This document shows, one piece after another, positions 48,922-58,152 of a DNA stretch of 64,000 bases (the stretch's first letter is position 1; every line of letters begins with the position of its first letter). The notes below the pieces were generated by a model. The model was not told where the DNA came from, made no database searches, and saw only the letters and a program-made list of their open reading frames with translations. The position numbers and the translations under genes are program-made. Origin of the DNA: GCA-003244245 sp049673305. Its GTDB lineage: Bacteria; Actinomycetota; Actinomycetes; Mycobacteriales; Pseudonocardiaceae. Location: NCBI GenBank assembly GCA_049673305.1, contig JBATXM010000196.1, positions 18,986 to 82,985 on the forward strand, read 5' to 3'.

Positions 48922-49172
48922 CGGGACCAGGGGTTCAGGTGTGAGTCTTCGAGCAATATGCGGTCATGTTCCCACTGCGGATCTTCCGGACCGGAGAACA
49001 GGTCCGCGACATCCGCGTAGTGCCGTCAGAAACGGGCGGTGGCGCTCTGGAGTACGGCGACAGGATGCCCACTCACCGTGATCGTCATCTGAGACGTGGC
49101 TCGTGACAAATCGGACAGCTACCATGCGGTGAGCACAATCGGGCGCTCCCCACAGGTCTGAGGTGGACGGTC

Positions 49173-49610
49173 ATGGCCGAAGCGCGTGGCGTCTTGATCA
49201 CCGTGGCATTGATCGGTGCCGCTGGGGCGGTCATCGCGGCGCTGATCACCAGCTCTGGCAAAGAACTGATTCCTGGCTCACCAGGCCCGTCCCAGGTGGC
49301 TTCCGGACGGATTTTTCCGAAGCTGCCGTTGGTTGCGCGGCCGTCGGTGTTTCTCAGCCGCGACAGCGGTCCGGCAGGTACGGTGGTCCGGGTCAGCGGC
49401 GAGGGCTTCGCGCCAGGCGAGCGTGTCGTGCTGCGCTTCCACACCGAGCAGATCGGGTCGACCACCGCCGATGGCGCGGGAAAGTTCTCCAATGTGGCGG
49501 TCACCATCCCAGGCTCGTTCGCTAAGTTCGCCCCCCAGCAGTTCTCGGTGAGCGCGGTGGGGCACAACAGCGTCGGTCATGATGAGGCGCCGTTTACCAT
49601 CACCGGCTGA
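49173..49610 (+). CDS. Membrane-anchored extracellular Ig-like domain protein
   Basis: 145 residues. N-terminal helix VLITVALIGAAGAVIAALIT (about residues 7-26) anchors the protein, and a linker leads to one Ig-like/IPT-type domain: GPAGTVVRVSGEGFAPGERV, VLRFHTEQIGSTTADGAGKF, SVSAVGHNSVGHDEAPFTIT. Such GTxVxVxGxGFxPGE domains are common on actinobacterial surfaces. It is the first gene of the NTPase/receptor island and precedes the NTPase on the same strand by 176 bp, so it may be an accessory of that system (inference). Confidence 0.78.
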   Translation: MAEARGVLITVALIGAAGAVIAALITSSGKELIPGSPGPSQVASGRIFPKLPLVARPSVFLSRDSGPAGTVVRVSGEGFAPGERVVLRFHTEQIGSTTADGAGKFSNVAVTIPGSFAKFAPQQFSVSAVGHNSVGHDEAPFTITG

Positions 49611-49786
49611 CGTCACTCGCCAGTCTCGGCGCACTGAGCGCGCCCAAGATTGGGTTGCCCCGGCTTTGCCGGGCCGGCGTTGACCTGGCCAGGGGAAAAT
49701 CGTTATCGGTTCGGGAATGCCTGCTCTACGATCAGGCGGTCCGGGGACGGGGTTGAACCTTGTAGCGCGGCCTCACGGAGGGGTAC

Positions 49787-51812
49787 ATGTCGGTCGGCCA
49801 GCCCCACCGGTCCAGCGTCTTGCTCATTGAGCGCCTGTTGTGGAACCGCGCGCTCGGCGGGCCGGCTCGCCCGCAGCCGGTAGTCGTGTTGCTGGGGCCG
49901 GCCGGCTCGGGCAAGAGTGCCGCCCTCACCTCGATATCCAGAGCCTGTGGCGCCGGGGTGGTCCATGCCCTGGTCAACCTTCCATCACGATGAGCCAGCT
50001 GCGGACCCACCTACCACAGTGGAGACACTCGCGTGGGTCGCCTACGACCTGTCCCGCAAGTGGAAGGCACGCCCGAGTGCCCGGTTCACCAGGTTCACCC
50101 TGGGACTCATCGCGGTGCAGGCGTCCCTGGATGGGTTGTCCCGCGAGCAGGCGAAAGACACGCTGCGTGTCTTGATCAAGGAGTTCACCCGCAATCCGAG
50201 GACGGACCGGGTCATCAAAGGACTGGTGGACGGGCTGGTCGACTCCGCGAAGAGCGCGGATGCCCTGTCAGCTCTGCCGGCGGAGATCATCAGGAGGGTG
50301 CTCCCCGCGCTGATCCGAACCGTTGCCCGCCAACCAGTGGGCCGGGCCAAAGAGTGGCACTCCGACATTCCAGAAGCCGAGGGCGCCACACCGCTGGACG
50401 CGCTCGTCTCGCTCAGCCGCATGAAGCCCACTGAGATCACGGATTGGCTCACCGCGGCGTTCCTCGCCGACATCCGGGAAAGCCACCCGCGCCTCGCCGG
50501 GCCAGACCGCCACAGCCGGTGCTCGTGCCCCACCCTGAACCAGGCTCGGCACTGGCACAACTGGGTGCTCCTGGTGGACGGCATCGACCACCCGGGCGGC
50601 GCGACGTTCATCACCGACCTGCTTGCCGCTCGAGAACGTCACTTGCGCCAGCATCCCGGCGAGCATGACACGCTCCTGGTCGTCGCGACCAGCAGCCGAT
50701 GGGACAGTCACTGGAAGTCCAGGTGGCAGGCCCCTTGGCGGCCCCCGCTGGAGAACATCGGCCGAGCGCGGGCCGTACCGCGTTGCCATGACGCGAGCTA
50801 CGAGCACTGGGCCGCTCAGGTATCCGACGCGCCTCGGCTCCCGTATTACCCGGTGCTGCTCGAACCGCTCACCATCGAGGAGACCGCCCGCATCCTGGGG
50901 ATCAACCAGCGCGCGCCGGAGTGCGTCCTGGCCCAACGTGCCACCGGCGGCCCGCCCACGGCGGTTCATCTGCTCAAGGGATTGTTGCGGGAGCGGCAGT
51001 TCCAGCCCGGTGCCCGCGACGTTCTCGAGCCGGTTGACCCGGCTCGCACCGATGCCGATCCCTGGCGTGAGCGCTTGGCCGGCCTGCGCCTGGCCCAGCG
51101 TCTCCCGGACGTCGGCATCGACGAGTTCGTCACCGCCGCCCCCTTCGCCACCGCGCCATGGCTGCTGCCCCACGACGCGACGAGCCTGATCACTCGACCC
51201 CACGTCGGGCGCATCCTCACTGAGTTGCGCACCGCCCTGTGGATCACCGCGTCGACCCGCAGGGGCGTCACCCCGAACGACGCCGAGCTGCACCCGTGGA
51301 TCGCCCGGACGCTCGTGTCCGCCCTCGCTCGGAATGGCACCCGCTACCGGGACCAGTTCGAAGCGTTGCTCGATGACCCGGAAACCTCCGGTGATCCAGT
51401 GCGCAAGACGTACTGCCAGCTGGCTCTGGGACGGATCAGTGAGGTGGTGGACGCCTTCGAGGCCAGCTTCGACCACGGCCCGCATCAGGAATGGATCGAC
51501 CGGCTCGAACTGGTTACTGGCGCGCCCGACAATCAGCCGCTCGACCGCAGCTGCGCGGAGCTCTACGAGGCACTCGTCACGACGACCATCGACAAGACGC
51601 CGCGTGACCGGTCCGCAGTGGGCAACATCATTACTCGGTTGGTCACGGCTCGCTGGTTGGCGACCAATCCCTTCGCCGTGCCCGATCCGACCCAACGCGA
51701 CATCATTCAGCACGCGTACGGAGAGGAGCTCCCGCCGCTGTCCAGACGGCCCGATGTCGCCGCGCTGTACGAGGCTGCACGGCGCGCCGCTGACCCGTTA
51801 CGCCGACACTGA
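49787..51812 (+). pseudogene. Large P-loop NTPase, interrupted by a +1 frameshift
   Basis: The start (ATG 49787, GGAGGGG upstream) reads to Walker A VVLLGPAGSGKSAALTSISR (about residue 35), then after VVHALVN the frame stops at 49993. Adding one base change near 49972 (an extra C in AACCTT) joins it to FHHDEP and the long second frame to 51812; the joined protein has about 675 residues. Walker B is WVLLVDGIDHPGG, with a sensor strand LLVVATSSRW. The remainder is helical and is not one I recognise. The receptor gene follows by 12 bp. Pattern and size suggest a STAND/AAA-like signalling NTPase. The frameshift could be real decay, programmed, or a sequencing error. Confidence 0.7.
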
Positions 51813-51824
51813 ACGGACCTGACC

Positions 51825-53382
51825 ATGACCATGTTCCACGGCAGGCTGACCGGCTTGAGGCGTCGAATACGGGGCAGCGACTCTCCTGGTTTTGTGATTG
51901 TTCCCAATTTCTTCCGACGTCGCTGGATCATCAGCTCGCTGGTGGTCGTTCTTGTCATCGGGTTCGGATACCTTGCCTGGTGGAGCCAGTCGCAGAAATG
52001 CGGTCGTGGCATGACCGCGATCGGATCGCCCTACGTCTGCGTGGGCCTGGATCTGGACTCAACAGCGCTCAGGGAAGCCGACCCGCTGGCTGACCTGGAG
52101 AACACCATCTCGGAGAACAACAGAGCGATTTCTGAGCCGTTCGCCACTATCGTGGTGCTCCAGGACCTCACTCCGGATCCCAGGAGCGACAGCGTGGCGT
52201 TCCGGTCGCGGCGGCACGCTGTCGAGGGCGCGATCACCGCCGTGTCGCGGGCGAACGACCCGAAGATTTCCGGCGCCATCCCGAAGATCAAATTATTGCT
52301 CGCGAACTACGGTTTCGAGGCCGGTTCCTGGCTCCAGGCCGTAGATGCCATCAAGCAGGCTCGCCTGAGCGGGCACATCGTCGCGGTGACCGGAGTCGGC
52401 GAGAGCCGGGACACCACTCGCGCCGCAGTCGCATCCCTGTCGGACGCGGGCGTCGCCGTGGTGGGCGGGGATGCCACCGCTGACAACCTGAACCTTGCTC
52501 CGGGGCCGGGAGGCAAGCGCAGCACGAACTTCTTTCGGGTCTCTCCCACGAATACCGAGGAGGCCAAGAGCCGCAGCGAGGTACATCACGCAGCACAGCT
52601 ATAACAAGGTGCTCCTCGTCAAGGACATGAACGAGGGTGACAGCTATGTGCAAACCCTCGGCAACGCCTTCGCGGCCAACGTCAAGGCAGACAGCACCGA
52701 GCCCTATCGATCACCGGACGAGCCGCTGCAAACCGCTACTCGCGAGCAGTTGATGGTCAGAATTTTTGCCCAGATGCACAGTGACATCTGCGCGATCAAG
52801 CCCGACCTGATTTACTTCGCCGGTCGCGGCACCGACCTGGGGTACTTCTTTACCGCGATGTCCTCGAGTGGCGCGTGCGGGCTCGGGTCACTCGATGTAA
52901 TGACCGGTGATGATGCCGAAAACCTGGTTGGCGGGCGGATATCGACGTCCGGCGACGTGAGCTTCACGGTGTTCTACACGGCCTTTGCGTATACGGATGA
53001 GTGGAGCGGTTTCCCGCCAGGATCCGACTATGTCAAGAACTATCGGGACTTCATCGAGGCGTTCGCTCGGAAAAACTTCAAAGAAGCGAACCTTGATGAT
53101 GGTGAAGCCATGGTGACCTACGACGCTGTGCAGGTGGTGGTTTCCGCGACCCACAATGATCCTTTGGCCACGACCGAACCGGAAACTGTCGCCAACTTCC
53201 TCGTCGGTACTCGTTGCCACAACTACGTTCCCGGTGCCAGCGGCCCCATCGCGTTTGACCCGGATGGCAATCCCATCGACAAGGCGGTGCCGATCCTGCA
53301 GATTCACGCCAACGGCACGGTGACACAGAAAGACCTGGCGTGGCCAACCGGACAACCGCTCGACCCCACCTCAACGTGTTGA
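51825..53382 (+). pseudogene. Membrane-anchored periplasmic-binding-protein-like receptor, +1 frameshift
   Basis: From ATG 51825: a basic start, one helix (WIISSLVVVLVIGFGYLAWW), then a type-I PBP fold (Leu/Ile/Val-receptor type) outside the cell: FATIVVLQDLTPD, IPKIKLLLANYGFEAGSW, HIVAVTGVGESRDTTRAAVA, VVGGDATADN. At about 52569 one surplus base (AAGAGCC for AAGGCC) shifts the frame; after it ARYITQHSYNKVLLVKDMNE continues to the stop at 53382. The joined protein would be about 518 residues. It has no lipobox and a cytoplasmic N-terminus only, so it is anchored rather than a free transporter subunit; no ABC permease gene is nearby. A decayed paralogue is at 6227-7453. Confidence 0.75.
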
Positions 53383-53495
53383 GTCAACCTCGAACCGGTC
53401 GTGGCACGCTCGGTTGCACGAGGGTACGGCGAGACCCGCCTGCGCCAAGTACCCGGCGCACATGATGTTGATCACAAGCAGAGCGGAGGCCGCCG

Positions 53496-54170
53496 TTAGC
53501 GGGCGCGGCGGGCCAGGCGCTGGGGTTCCAGGATGAGCACGCTCTTGCCTTCCAGGCGTAGCCAGCCGCGGTGGGCGAAATCGGCGAGCGCCTTGTTCAC
53601 CGTCTCTCGGGAGGCGCCTACCAGTTGGGCGATTTCCTCTTGGGTGAGGTCATGGGTCACCCGAAGCATGCCGGCCTCCTGGGTACCGAAGTCGTGCGCG
53701 AGCTGCAGCAGCGCCTTGGCCACCCGCCCCGGCACATCGGTGAAGATGAGGTCAGCGAGCATGTTGTTGGTCCGGCGCAGCCGTCGCGCGATCACCCGCA
53801 GCAGCTGCTCGGCGATCTCTGGTCGTTTAGTGATCCATTCTCGCAACGCGGCGCGATCCATGCTGACGGCGCTGACCTCGGTCACCGTGGTGACCGTCGA
53901 GGTCCGTGGCCCCGGATCGAAGATCGATAGTTCACCGAACATGTCCGAAGGCCCGAACACGGCGAGCAGGTTTTCCCGCCCATCAGGCGAGCGCCGCCCA
54001 ATCTTGACCTTGCCTGACAGGATGATGTACAGGCGGTCGCCCGGTTCGCCTTCGGCGAAGATGACGTGGGCCCGGGGGAAGTTGACCTGCTCCAGGCTAG
54101 CCCTCAGCGCCTGAGCTGCCGACGGGTCGACACCCTGGAAAATGCCGGCCATCGCCAAGGGGTCGTTCAC
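53496..54170 (-). CDS. crp: Crp/GlxR-type cAMP-responsive regulator
   Basis: 224 residues. Cyclic-nucleotide domain (VIFAEGEPGDRLYIILSGKV, KIGRRSPDGRENLLAVFGPS, DMFGELSIFDPGPRTSTVTT with the FGE and RTS cAMP-binding residues) and winged HTH (DLTQEEIAQLVGASRETVNK, ALADFAHRGWLRLEGKSVLI). Ortholog of M. tuberculosis Rv3676 and corynebacterial GlxR, a global regulator of carbon metabolism, which could include acs and the carboxylate transporter in this window. Neighbouring membrane protein and nth confirm the locus. Confidence 0.96.
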   Translation of the reverse strand: MNDPLAMAGIFQGVDPSAAQALRASLEQVNFPRAHVIFAEGEPGDRLYIILSGKVKIGRRSPDGRENLLAVFGPSDMFGELSIFDPGPRTSTVTTVTEVSAVSMDRAALREWITKRPEIAEQLLRVIARRLRRTNNMLADLIFTDVPGRVAKALLQLAHDFGTQEAGMLRVTHDLTQEEIAQLVGASRETVNKALADFAHRGWLRLEGKSVLILEPQRLARRAR

Positions 54171-54252
54171 CGCATTCCTCCAGCTGAGCCAAGCGGAACG
54201 GGCCTCGCCGTCAAAGGGCCTACTCCAGTGCCGTCGATCACATCGGTGGAGT

Positions 54253-54597
54253 CTAGGACCGTTGCGGGGTGTGGCGTGACGTGGCTAGACCAACGTTACG
54301 TGGATCAGTGCCGTTGGGGGAGCTGCCGTTGGGGGAGTTGCCGTTGGGAGAGCTGCCGTTGGGGGAGGTGTTGAGTGGGGCAGCGCGGGGTCGCCGACGT
54401 CGGCGGAACAATTCCAGCGCACCGCTGATCCCGCTGCCGAACAGTACCCGTACCTCCTCAGGGCGGGCTGCCTGCAGAAACTCCTCGACCTCGTTCTCTT
54501 GCACGGTGAGGTGGCGCAGGCGGCTCTCCAGCCGCTCCATCGCGAGCGCAAAGAACATAATCAACACTGGCACGGCTGCTACGAACCAGATGGTCAT
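54253..54597 (-). CDS. Small membrane protein (Rv3675-like) with SPNG repeat tail
   Basis: 114 residues. N-terminal helix TIWFVAAVPVLIMFFALAME, a soluble helix (RHLTVQENEVEEFLQAARPE), then a low-complexity tail with four copies of SPNG-type pentapeptides (SSPNG, NSPNG) made by a 15-bp tandem repeat. Position next to crp and nth is that of Rv3675. Topology: short N-out or membrane, C-terminal in cytoplasm cannot be decided. Function unknown. Confidence 0.8.
   Translation of the reverse strand: MTIWFVAAVPVLIMFFALAMERLESRLRHLTVQENEVEEFLQAARPEEVRVLFGSGISGALELFRRRRRPRAAPLNTSPNGSSPNGNSPNGSSPNGTDPRNVGLATSRHTPQRS
54311..54370. repeat. 15-bp tandem repeat, four copies
   Basis: CCGTTGGGGGAGCTG repeats four times with single-base changes, inside the 3' part of the small membrane protein gene, giving (N/S)SPNG units on the minus strand. 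Such a repeat can gain or lose units without a frameshift, since its length is a multiple of three. Confidence 0.85.
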
Positions 54598-54739
54598 GAT
54601 GCAGGGGATGATGCCGCATCACCCGGCTGGTGCGCACGCGGGGGCCGCGTGTCGAAGCGTGTCGGAGCGGGTCGCGCCGCACAGCCCGTGCGCCCGGGCT
54701 GGACAACCGGGATGGGCGCCACATCCGTAGGCTGAAGCT

Positions 54740-55552
54740 GTGCCAGCCCGATCACGCCGGTCCTTCGCCACCGAGAGCCACCTCGCTTTGGTTCGGCGAG
54801 CCCGCCGGATGGACCGGATACTGGCCACCGCCTACCCGGACGCGCACTGCGAGCTCGATTTCTCCACGCCGCTGCAGCTCGCTGTCGCCACCATCTTGTC
54901 TGCCCAGTGCACTGATAAGCGGATCAACGAGACCACGCCAGAGTTGTTCAACCGATATCCCAGCGCCGCCCATTACGCGGCTGCCGATCGGGACGAACTG
55001 GAGGAGCTGATCCGGCCCACGGGATTTTACCGGAACAAGGCGACGGCGCTGATTGGACTCGGCGCCGCGCTGGTCGAGCGGTTCGGCGGCGAGGTGCCCC
55101 CCACGCTGGCGGACCTGGTCACCTTGCCGGGAATCGGGCGCAAGACCGCCAATGTGATTCTCGGTAATGCCTTCGGTGTGCCCGGCATCACGGTGGACAC
55201 CCACGTCGGGCGGCTGGCGCGCCGGTGGGGGTGGACCGAGCACGAGGATCCGGTGAAGGTCGAGCACGCGATCGCTGAGCTCATACCGCAACGGGACTGG
55301 ACGATGCTGTCCCACCGGATGATCTTTCACGGGCGCCGGGTGTGCCACTCCCGTCGCCCGGCCTGTGGGGTGTGCCCGCTGGTTGAGGACTGCCCGTCTT
55401 ACGGCCTGGGACCCACCGAAGCGGGCGTCGCTGCTGCGTTGCTGCGCGGGCCTGAGACACCGCACCTGCTGGCGATGGCCGGCTTACCGACCGACTTAGC
55501 GAGCGATCCGGGGCTCACAGTCGGTGGGGCGGCTCCCCGGTCGGTACCGTGA
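54740..55552 (+). CDS. nth: Endonuclease III
   Basis: 270 residues, GTG start. Helix-hairpin-helix VTLPGIGRKTANVILGNAFG with catalytic Lys, then ITVDTHVGRLARRWGW with the catalytic Asp. The 4Fe-4S ligands are C-x6-C-x2-C-x5-C in VCHSRRPACGVCPLVEDC. It removes oxidised pyrimidines from DNA. The C-terminal 40 residues (after the cluster) extend beyond E. coli Nth, as is usual in actinobacteria. Overlaps the thioredoxin-like gene by 4 bp. Confidence 0.97.
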   Translation: MPARSRRSFATESHLALVRRARRMDRILATAYPDAHCELDFSTPLQLAVATILSAQCTDKRINETTPELFNRYPSAAHYAAADRDELEELIRPTGFYRNKATALIGLGAALVERFGGEVPPTLADLVTLPGIGRKTANVILGNAFGVPGITVDTHVGRLARRWGWTEHEDPVKVEHAIAELIPQRDWTMLSHRMIFHGRRVCHSRRPACGVCPLVEDCPSYGLGPTEAGVAAALLRGPETPHLLAMAGLPTDLASDPGLTVGGAAPRSVP

Positions 55553-56220
55553 AGCCTGCGCTGCGCTGGGTGTTGGTGACGGTGCTCCTGACGTTCGCCC
55601 TGGTCGTGGCGCTGTGGCCGAGAGCCAGCCCAACAGCGGTCCCAGCGTCGACGGGCGCCATGCGGCTCGGCCAGCCAGCGCAGCCCGTCAGTGGCCCGTC
55701 ACCCACTATCGAGCAGTTGAGGGTCCGGGCGGCCCTGCAACCCTGCCCGGCCGCGCGCTCCAGCCCCACCCCGGTTCGCGGGCCGCTGTCCGGGCTCGTG
55801 CTGCCCTGCCTTGGCCAGCCAGGGACGGTAGACGTGGGAATGGCGCTGGCTGGTCGGGCTGCCCTGCTCAACCTGTGGGGGCCGCTGTGTCAACCGTGTG
55901 CTCAAGAGCTTCCCGCGCTGGCCGCCTACGCTGCCGAGCCTGGTGCCGTGCCGGTGCTCGGCGTCGAGGTGCAAGGGATGCCGGAAGGGGCGCTTGACCT
56001 GCTCGCCGCGCTCAACGTGCATTACCCGTCGGTCAGCGATTCCGATGGCAGGCTGCGCGCCGCGGTGAGCGCTCCGCCGGTATTGCCGCTGAGCTATGTG
56101 GTATCCGCTGATGGCTGGGTCAGCCAGGTCAACCCGCCTGAGGTGCTACGCACCCCGGAGCAGGTGCGCGCGGTCGTTGCGCGCTACCTCGGCCCTCGGA
56201 GCGGTCGGATGATCGGATGA
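55549..56220 (+). CDS. Membrane-anchored TlpA-like thioredoxin (Rv3673c-like)
   Basis: 223 residues, GTG start coupled to nth. One N-terminal helix (WVLVTVLLTFALVVALWP) then an extracytoplasmic thioredoxin fold with ALLNLWGPLCQPCAQELPAL (C-Q-P-C active site) and late cis-Pro region APPVLPLSYVVSADGWVSQV. It probably handles disulfides of exported proteins; the neighbouring MarP protease itself carries a disulfide. Rv3673c has the same position. Confidence 0.9.
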   Translation: MKPALRWVLVTVLLTFALVVALWPRASPTAVPASTGAMRLGQPAQPVSGPSPTIEQLRVRAALQPCPAARSSPTPVRGPLSGLVLPCLGQPGTVDVGMALAGRAALLNLWGPLCQPCAQELPALAAYAAEPGAVPVLGVEVQGMPEGALDLLAALNVHYPSVSDSDGRLRAAVSAPPVLPLSYVVSADGWVSQVNPPEVLRTPEQVRAVVARYLGPRSGRMIG

Positions 56221-56251
56221 CTGGGCTGGCCGAGCGGACCGAGGTGATCCG

Positions 56252-57436
56252 GTGAACTGGGTGGATGTGCTGGTGTTGATGCTGGCCCTGCTCGCTGGGG
56301 TCTCTGGTGCCCGGCAGGGGATGGTCACCGCTGCGGCGTCCTTCGTCGGTGTGCTGACTGGGGCGGTGATCGGAGTGCGCAGTGCGCCGTCGCTGATCGC
56401 TGGCTACCAGAGCCCGGAGGTCCGGGTCGCGCTCGGAGTGTCGATCGTGATCGTGCTCATTGCGCTGGGCGAGACGTTGGGTGTGTTGCTGGGCCGGGTG
56501 GTGCAGCGTCGGATCGATGCCGAGGTGCTGCGCCGGGTGGACAGTTTCCTGGGTGCGGTGGTGCAGGGTTTCGCGGCTCTGGTGGTGGCCTGGCTGGTGG
56601 CCCTGCCGCTGACGAAATCGTCCGCCTATACCGGGCTGACCGGGGCGGTGCGGGACTCGTCGGTGCTGCGGGTTGTGAACACGATGATGCCCAACGTGCT
56701 GCGCGAACTGCCTTCCGAGCTGACCAAGTTGTTGGATGTCTCCGGGTTCCCCGACGTGCTCGCGCCCTTCTCGCCTACTCCGATCACTGATGTGGGGCCG
56801 GCCGATCCGGAGTTGCTCAACAGCCCAGTGGTGCGGGCTGCCCGGGCCAGCGTGCTCAAGGTCCGCGGCCGGGCGAGGTCCTGCTCCCGGGCGTTGGAGG
56901 GCTCCGGGTTCGTGATAGCGCCGCAGCGGGTGATCACCAACGCGCACGTGGTCGCCGGCACCGACCGGGTCCAGGTGGAGACCACGGACGGCACGCTGGA
57001 TGCCGAGGTGGTCAGCTATGACCCGGAGATTGACGTCGCGATCCTGGACGTACCCGGGCTGAGAGCGCCGGTGCTGCAGCTGGCTTCCATGCCAGCCACC
57101 TCGGGGATGAATGGGTTGGTGCTCGGCTACCCACTGGATGGGCCCTACACGGCCTCGGCTGCCCGGGTTCGGGACCGCATCCACCTGCGCGGCCCGGACA
57201 TCTACAACGCCGCAACCGTGGTCCGCAACGTCTACACCGTGCGCGCCGTGGTGCGCAGCGGGAACTCCGGTGGCCCGCTGCTGGATGATTCCGGCCACGT
57301 GCTCGGCTTGGTGTTCGGAGCGGCAGTGGACAACGACGAGACGGGGTTCGTGCTGACCGATGAGGAGATCGCGAGCACCGTCGCCGCGGCACCGAGCCGA
57401 GACACCGAGGTCTCCACCGACTCCTGCGCCTCCTGA
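56252..57436 (+). CDS. marP: MarP-type membrane serine protease with CvpA domain
   Basis: 394 residues, GTG start. Four N-terminal helices form a CvpA-like domain (WVDVLVLMLALLAGVSGARQ onward, to about residue 130). The periplasmic trypsin-like domain keeps His in VITNAHVVAG, Asp in YDPEIDVAILD and Ser in RSGNSGGPLL. Cys in RARSCSRALEG and the last-but-two residue (DSCAS) match the redox-controlled disulfide of M. tuberculosis MarP. It is needed for acid resistance there. The NUDIX gene (Rv3672c) usually between it and the thioredoxin is missing. Confidence 0.95.
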   Translation: MNWVDVLVLMLALLAGVSGARQGMVTAAASFVGVLTGAVIGVRSAPSLIAGYQSPEVRVALGVSIVIVLIALGETLGVLLGRVVQRRIDAEVLRRVDSFLGAVVQGFAALVVAWLVALPLTKSSAYTGLTGAVRDSSVLRVVNTMMPNVLRELPSELTKLLDVSGFPDVLAPFSPTPITDVGPADPELLNSPVVRAARASVLKVRGRARSCSRALEGSGFVIAPQRVITNAHVVAGTDRVQVETTDGTLDAEVVSYDPEIDVAILDVPGLRAPVLQLASMPATSGMNGLVLGYPLDGPYTASAARVRDRIHLRGPDIYNAATVVRNVYTVRAVVRSGNSGGPLLDDSGHVLGLVFGAAVDNDETGFVLTDEEIASTVAAAPSRDTEVSTDSCAS

Positions 57437-57456
57437 ACCCTCAACTCACCCAGCCG

Positions 57457-58152
57457 TTACTCCGTGTGACGTGGTGGCGGAGCTGCGGACTGGACGAGCC
57501 CGGTTTGGTAGGCGGCGGCTACCGCTTGAGATTTCTCTCGGACATTGAGTTTTGCCATCACCCGAGCAAGGTGTGTTTTCACGGTGGCTTCGCTGATGAA
57601 TAGCTGTGCGGCGACGTCTGCATTGGACAGTCCACGGGCCAGAAGACTGAGGACTTGGCGCTCACGGGGGGTCAGCTGAGCCATTTCCGCTGGTGTGGGC
57701 GTGTTCTGCTCAGGTCGGGCGGCGAATTCGTCGATGAGCCGGCGGGTGACGGCGGGACCTAGCCATGCGTCGCCGGCGACTACCGCACGGATCGCGGCGA
57801 CGATCTCAGTGGGGGCGGCGTCTTTGAGCAGGAAGCCCTTGGCTCCGGCGTGCAATGCGGCGTAGACGGCTTCATCAACGTGGTAGGTCGTGAGGATGAT
57901 GATCCTGACGGGTTGACCGTTGCGCGCGGTCAGTTTCTCATCGGTCACAGTGCGGGTCGCGACGACGCCGTCGGTGCCTGGCATGCGCACATCCATGAGA
58001 ACCACATCTGGACGGTGGGCGCGGATCTGGGTAAGTGCTTCCTGGCCATCGGCGGCTTCGGCAACGACGTCGATGTCTTCTTCGGCGTTGACCAGCATGG
58101 TGATGCCGGCTCGAACCAGTGGTTGGTCATCAACTATCACGACTCGAATCAC
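57457..58152 (-). CDS. NarL-family response regulator
   Basis: 231 residues from GTG 58152, which overlaps the stop of the kinase gene by 4 bp; a longer frame upstream lies within the kinase. REC domain with RVVIVDDQPLVRAGI, Asp 54 in VVLMDVRMPGTDG and Lys in KGFLLKDAAP; LuxR HTH LTPRERQVLSLLARGLSNAD, VAAQLFISEATVKTHLARVM. Works with the kinase at 58149. Convergent with marP. Confidence 0.95.
   Translation of the reverse strand: MIRVVIVDDQPLVRAGITMLVNAEEDIDVVAEAADGQEALTQIRAHRPDVVLMDVRMPGTDGVVATRTVTDEKLTARNGQPVRIIILTTYHVDEAVYAALHAGAKGFLLKDAAPTEIVAAIRAVVAGDAWLGPAVTRRLIDEFAARPEQNTPTPAEMAQLTPRERQVLSLLARGLSNADVAAQLFISEATVKTHLARVMAKLNVREKSQAVAAAYQTGLVQSAAPPPRHTE

Noticed and set aside
48922..49172. 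Promoter or hidden gene between the VapC fragment and Ig-like gene
   Set aside because: No frame with coding character and no clear promoter elements could be singled out by eye.
51825..53382. ABC importer substrate-binding subunit
   Set aside because: No permease or ABC ATPase genes adjoin; the neighbour is a large NTPase without ABC signature, and the anchor is a transmembrane helix, not a lipobox.
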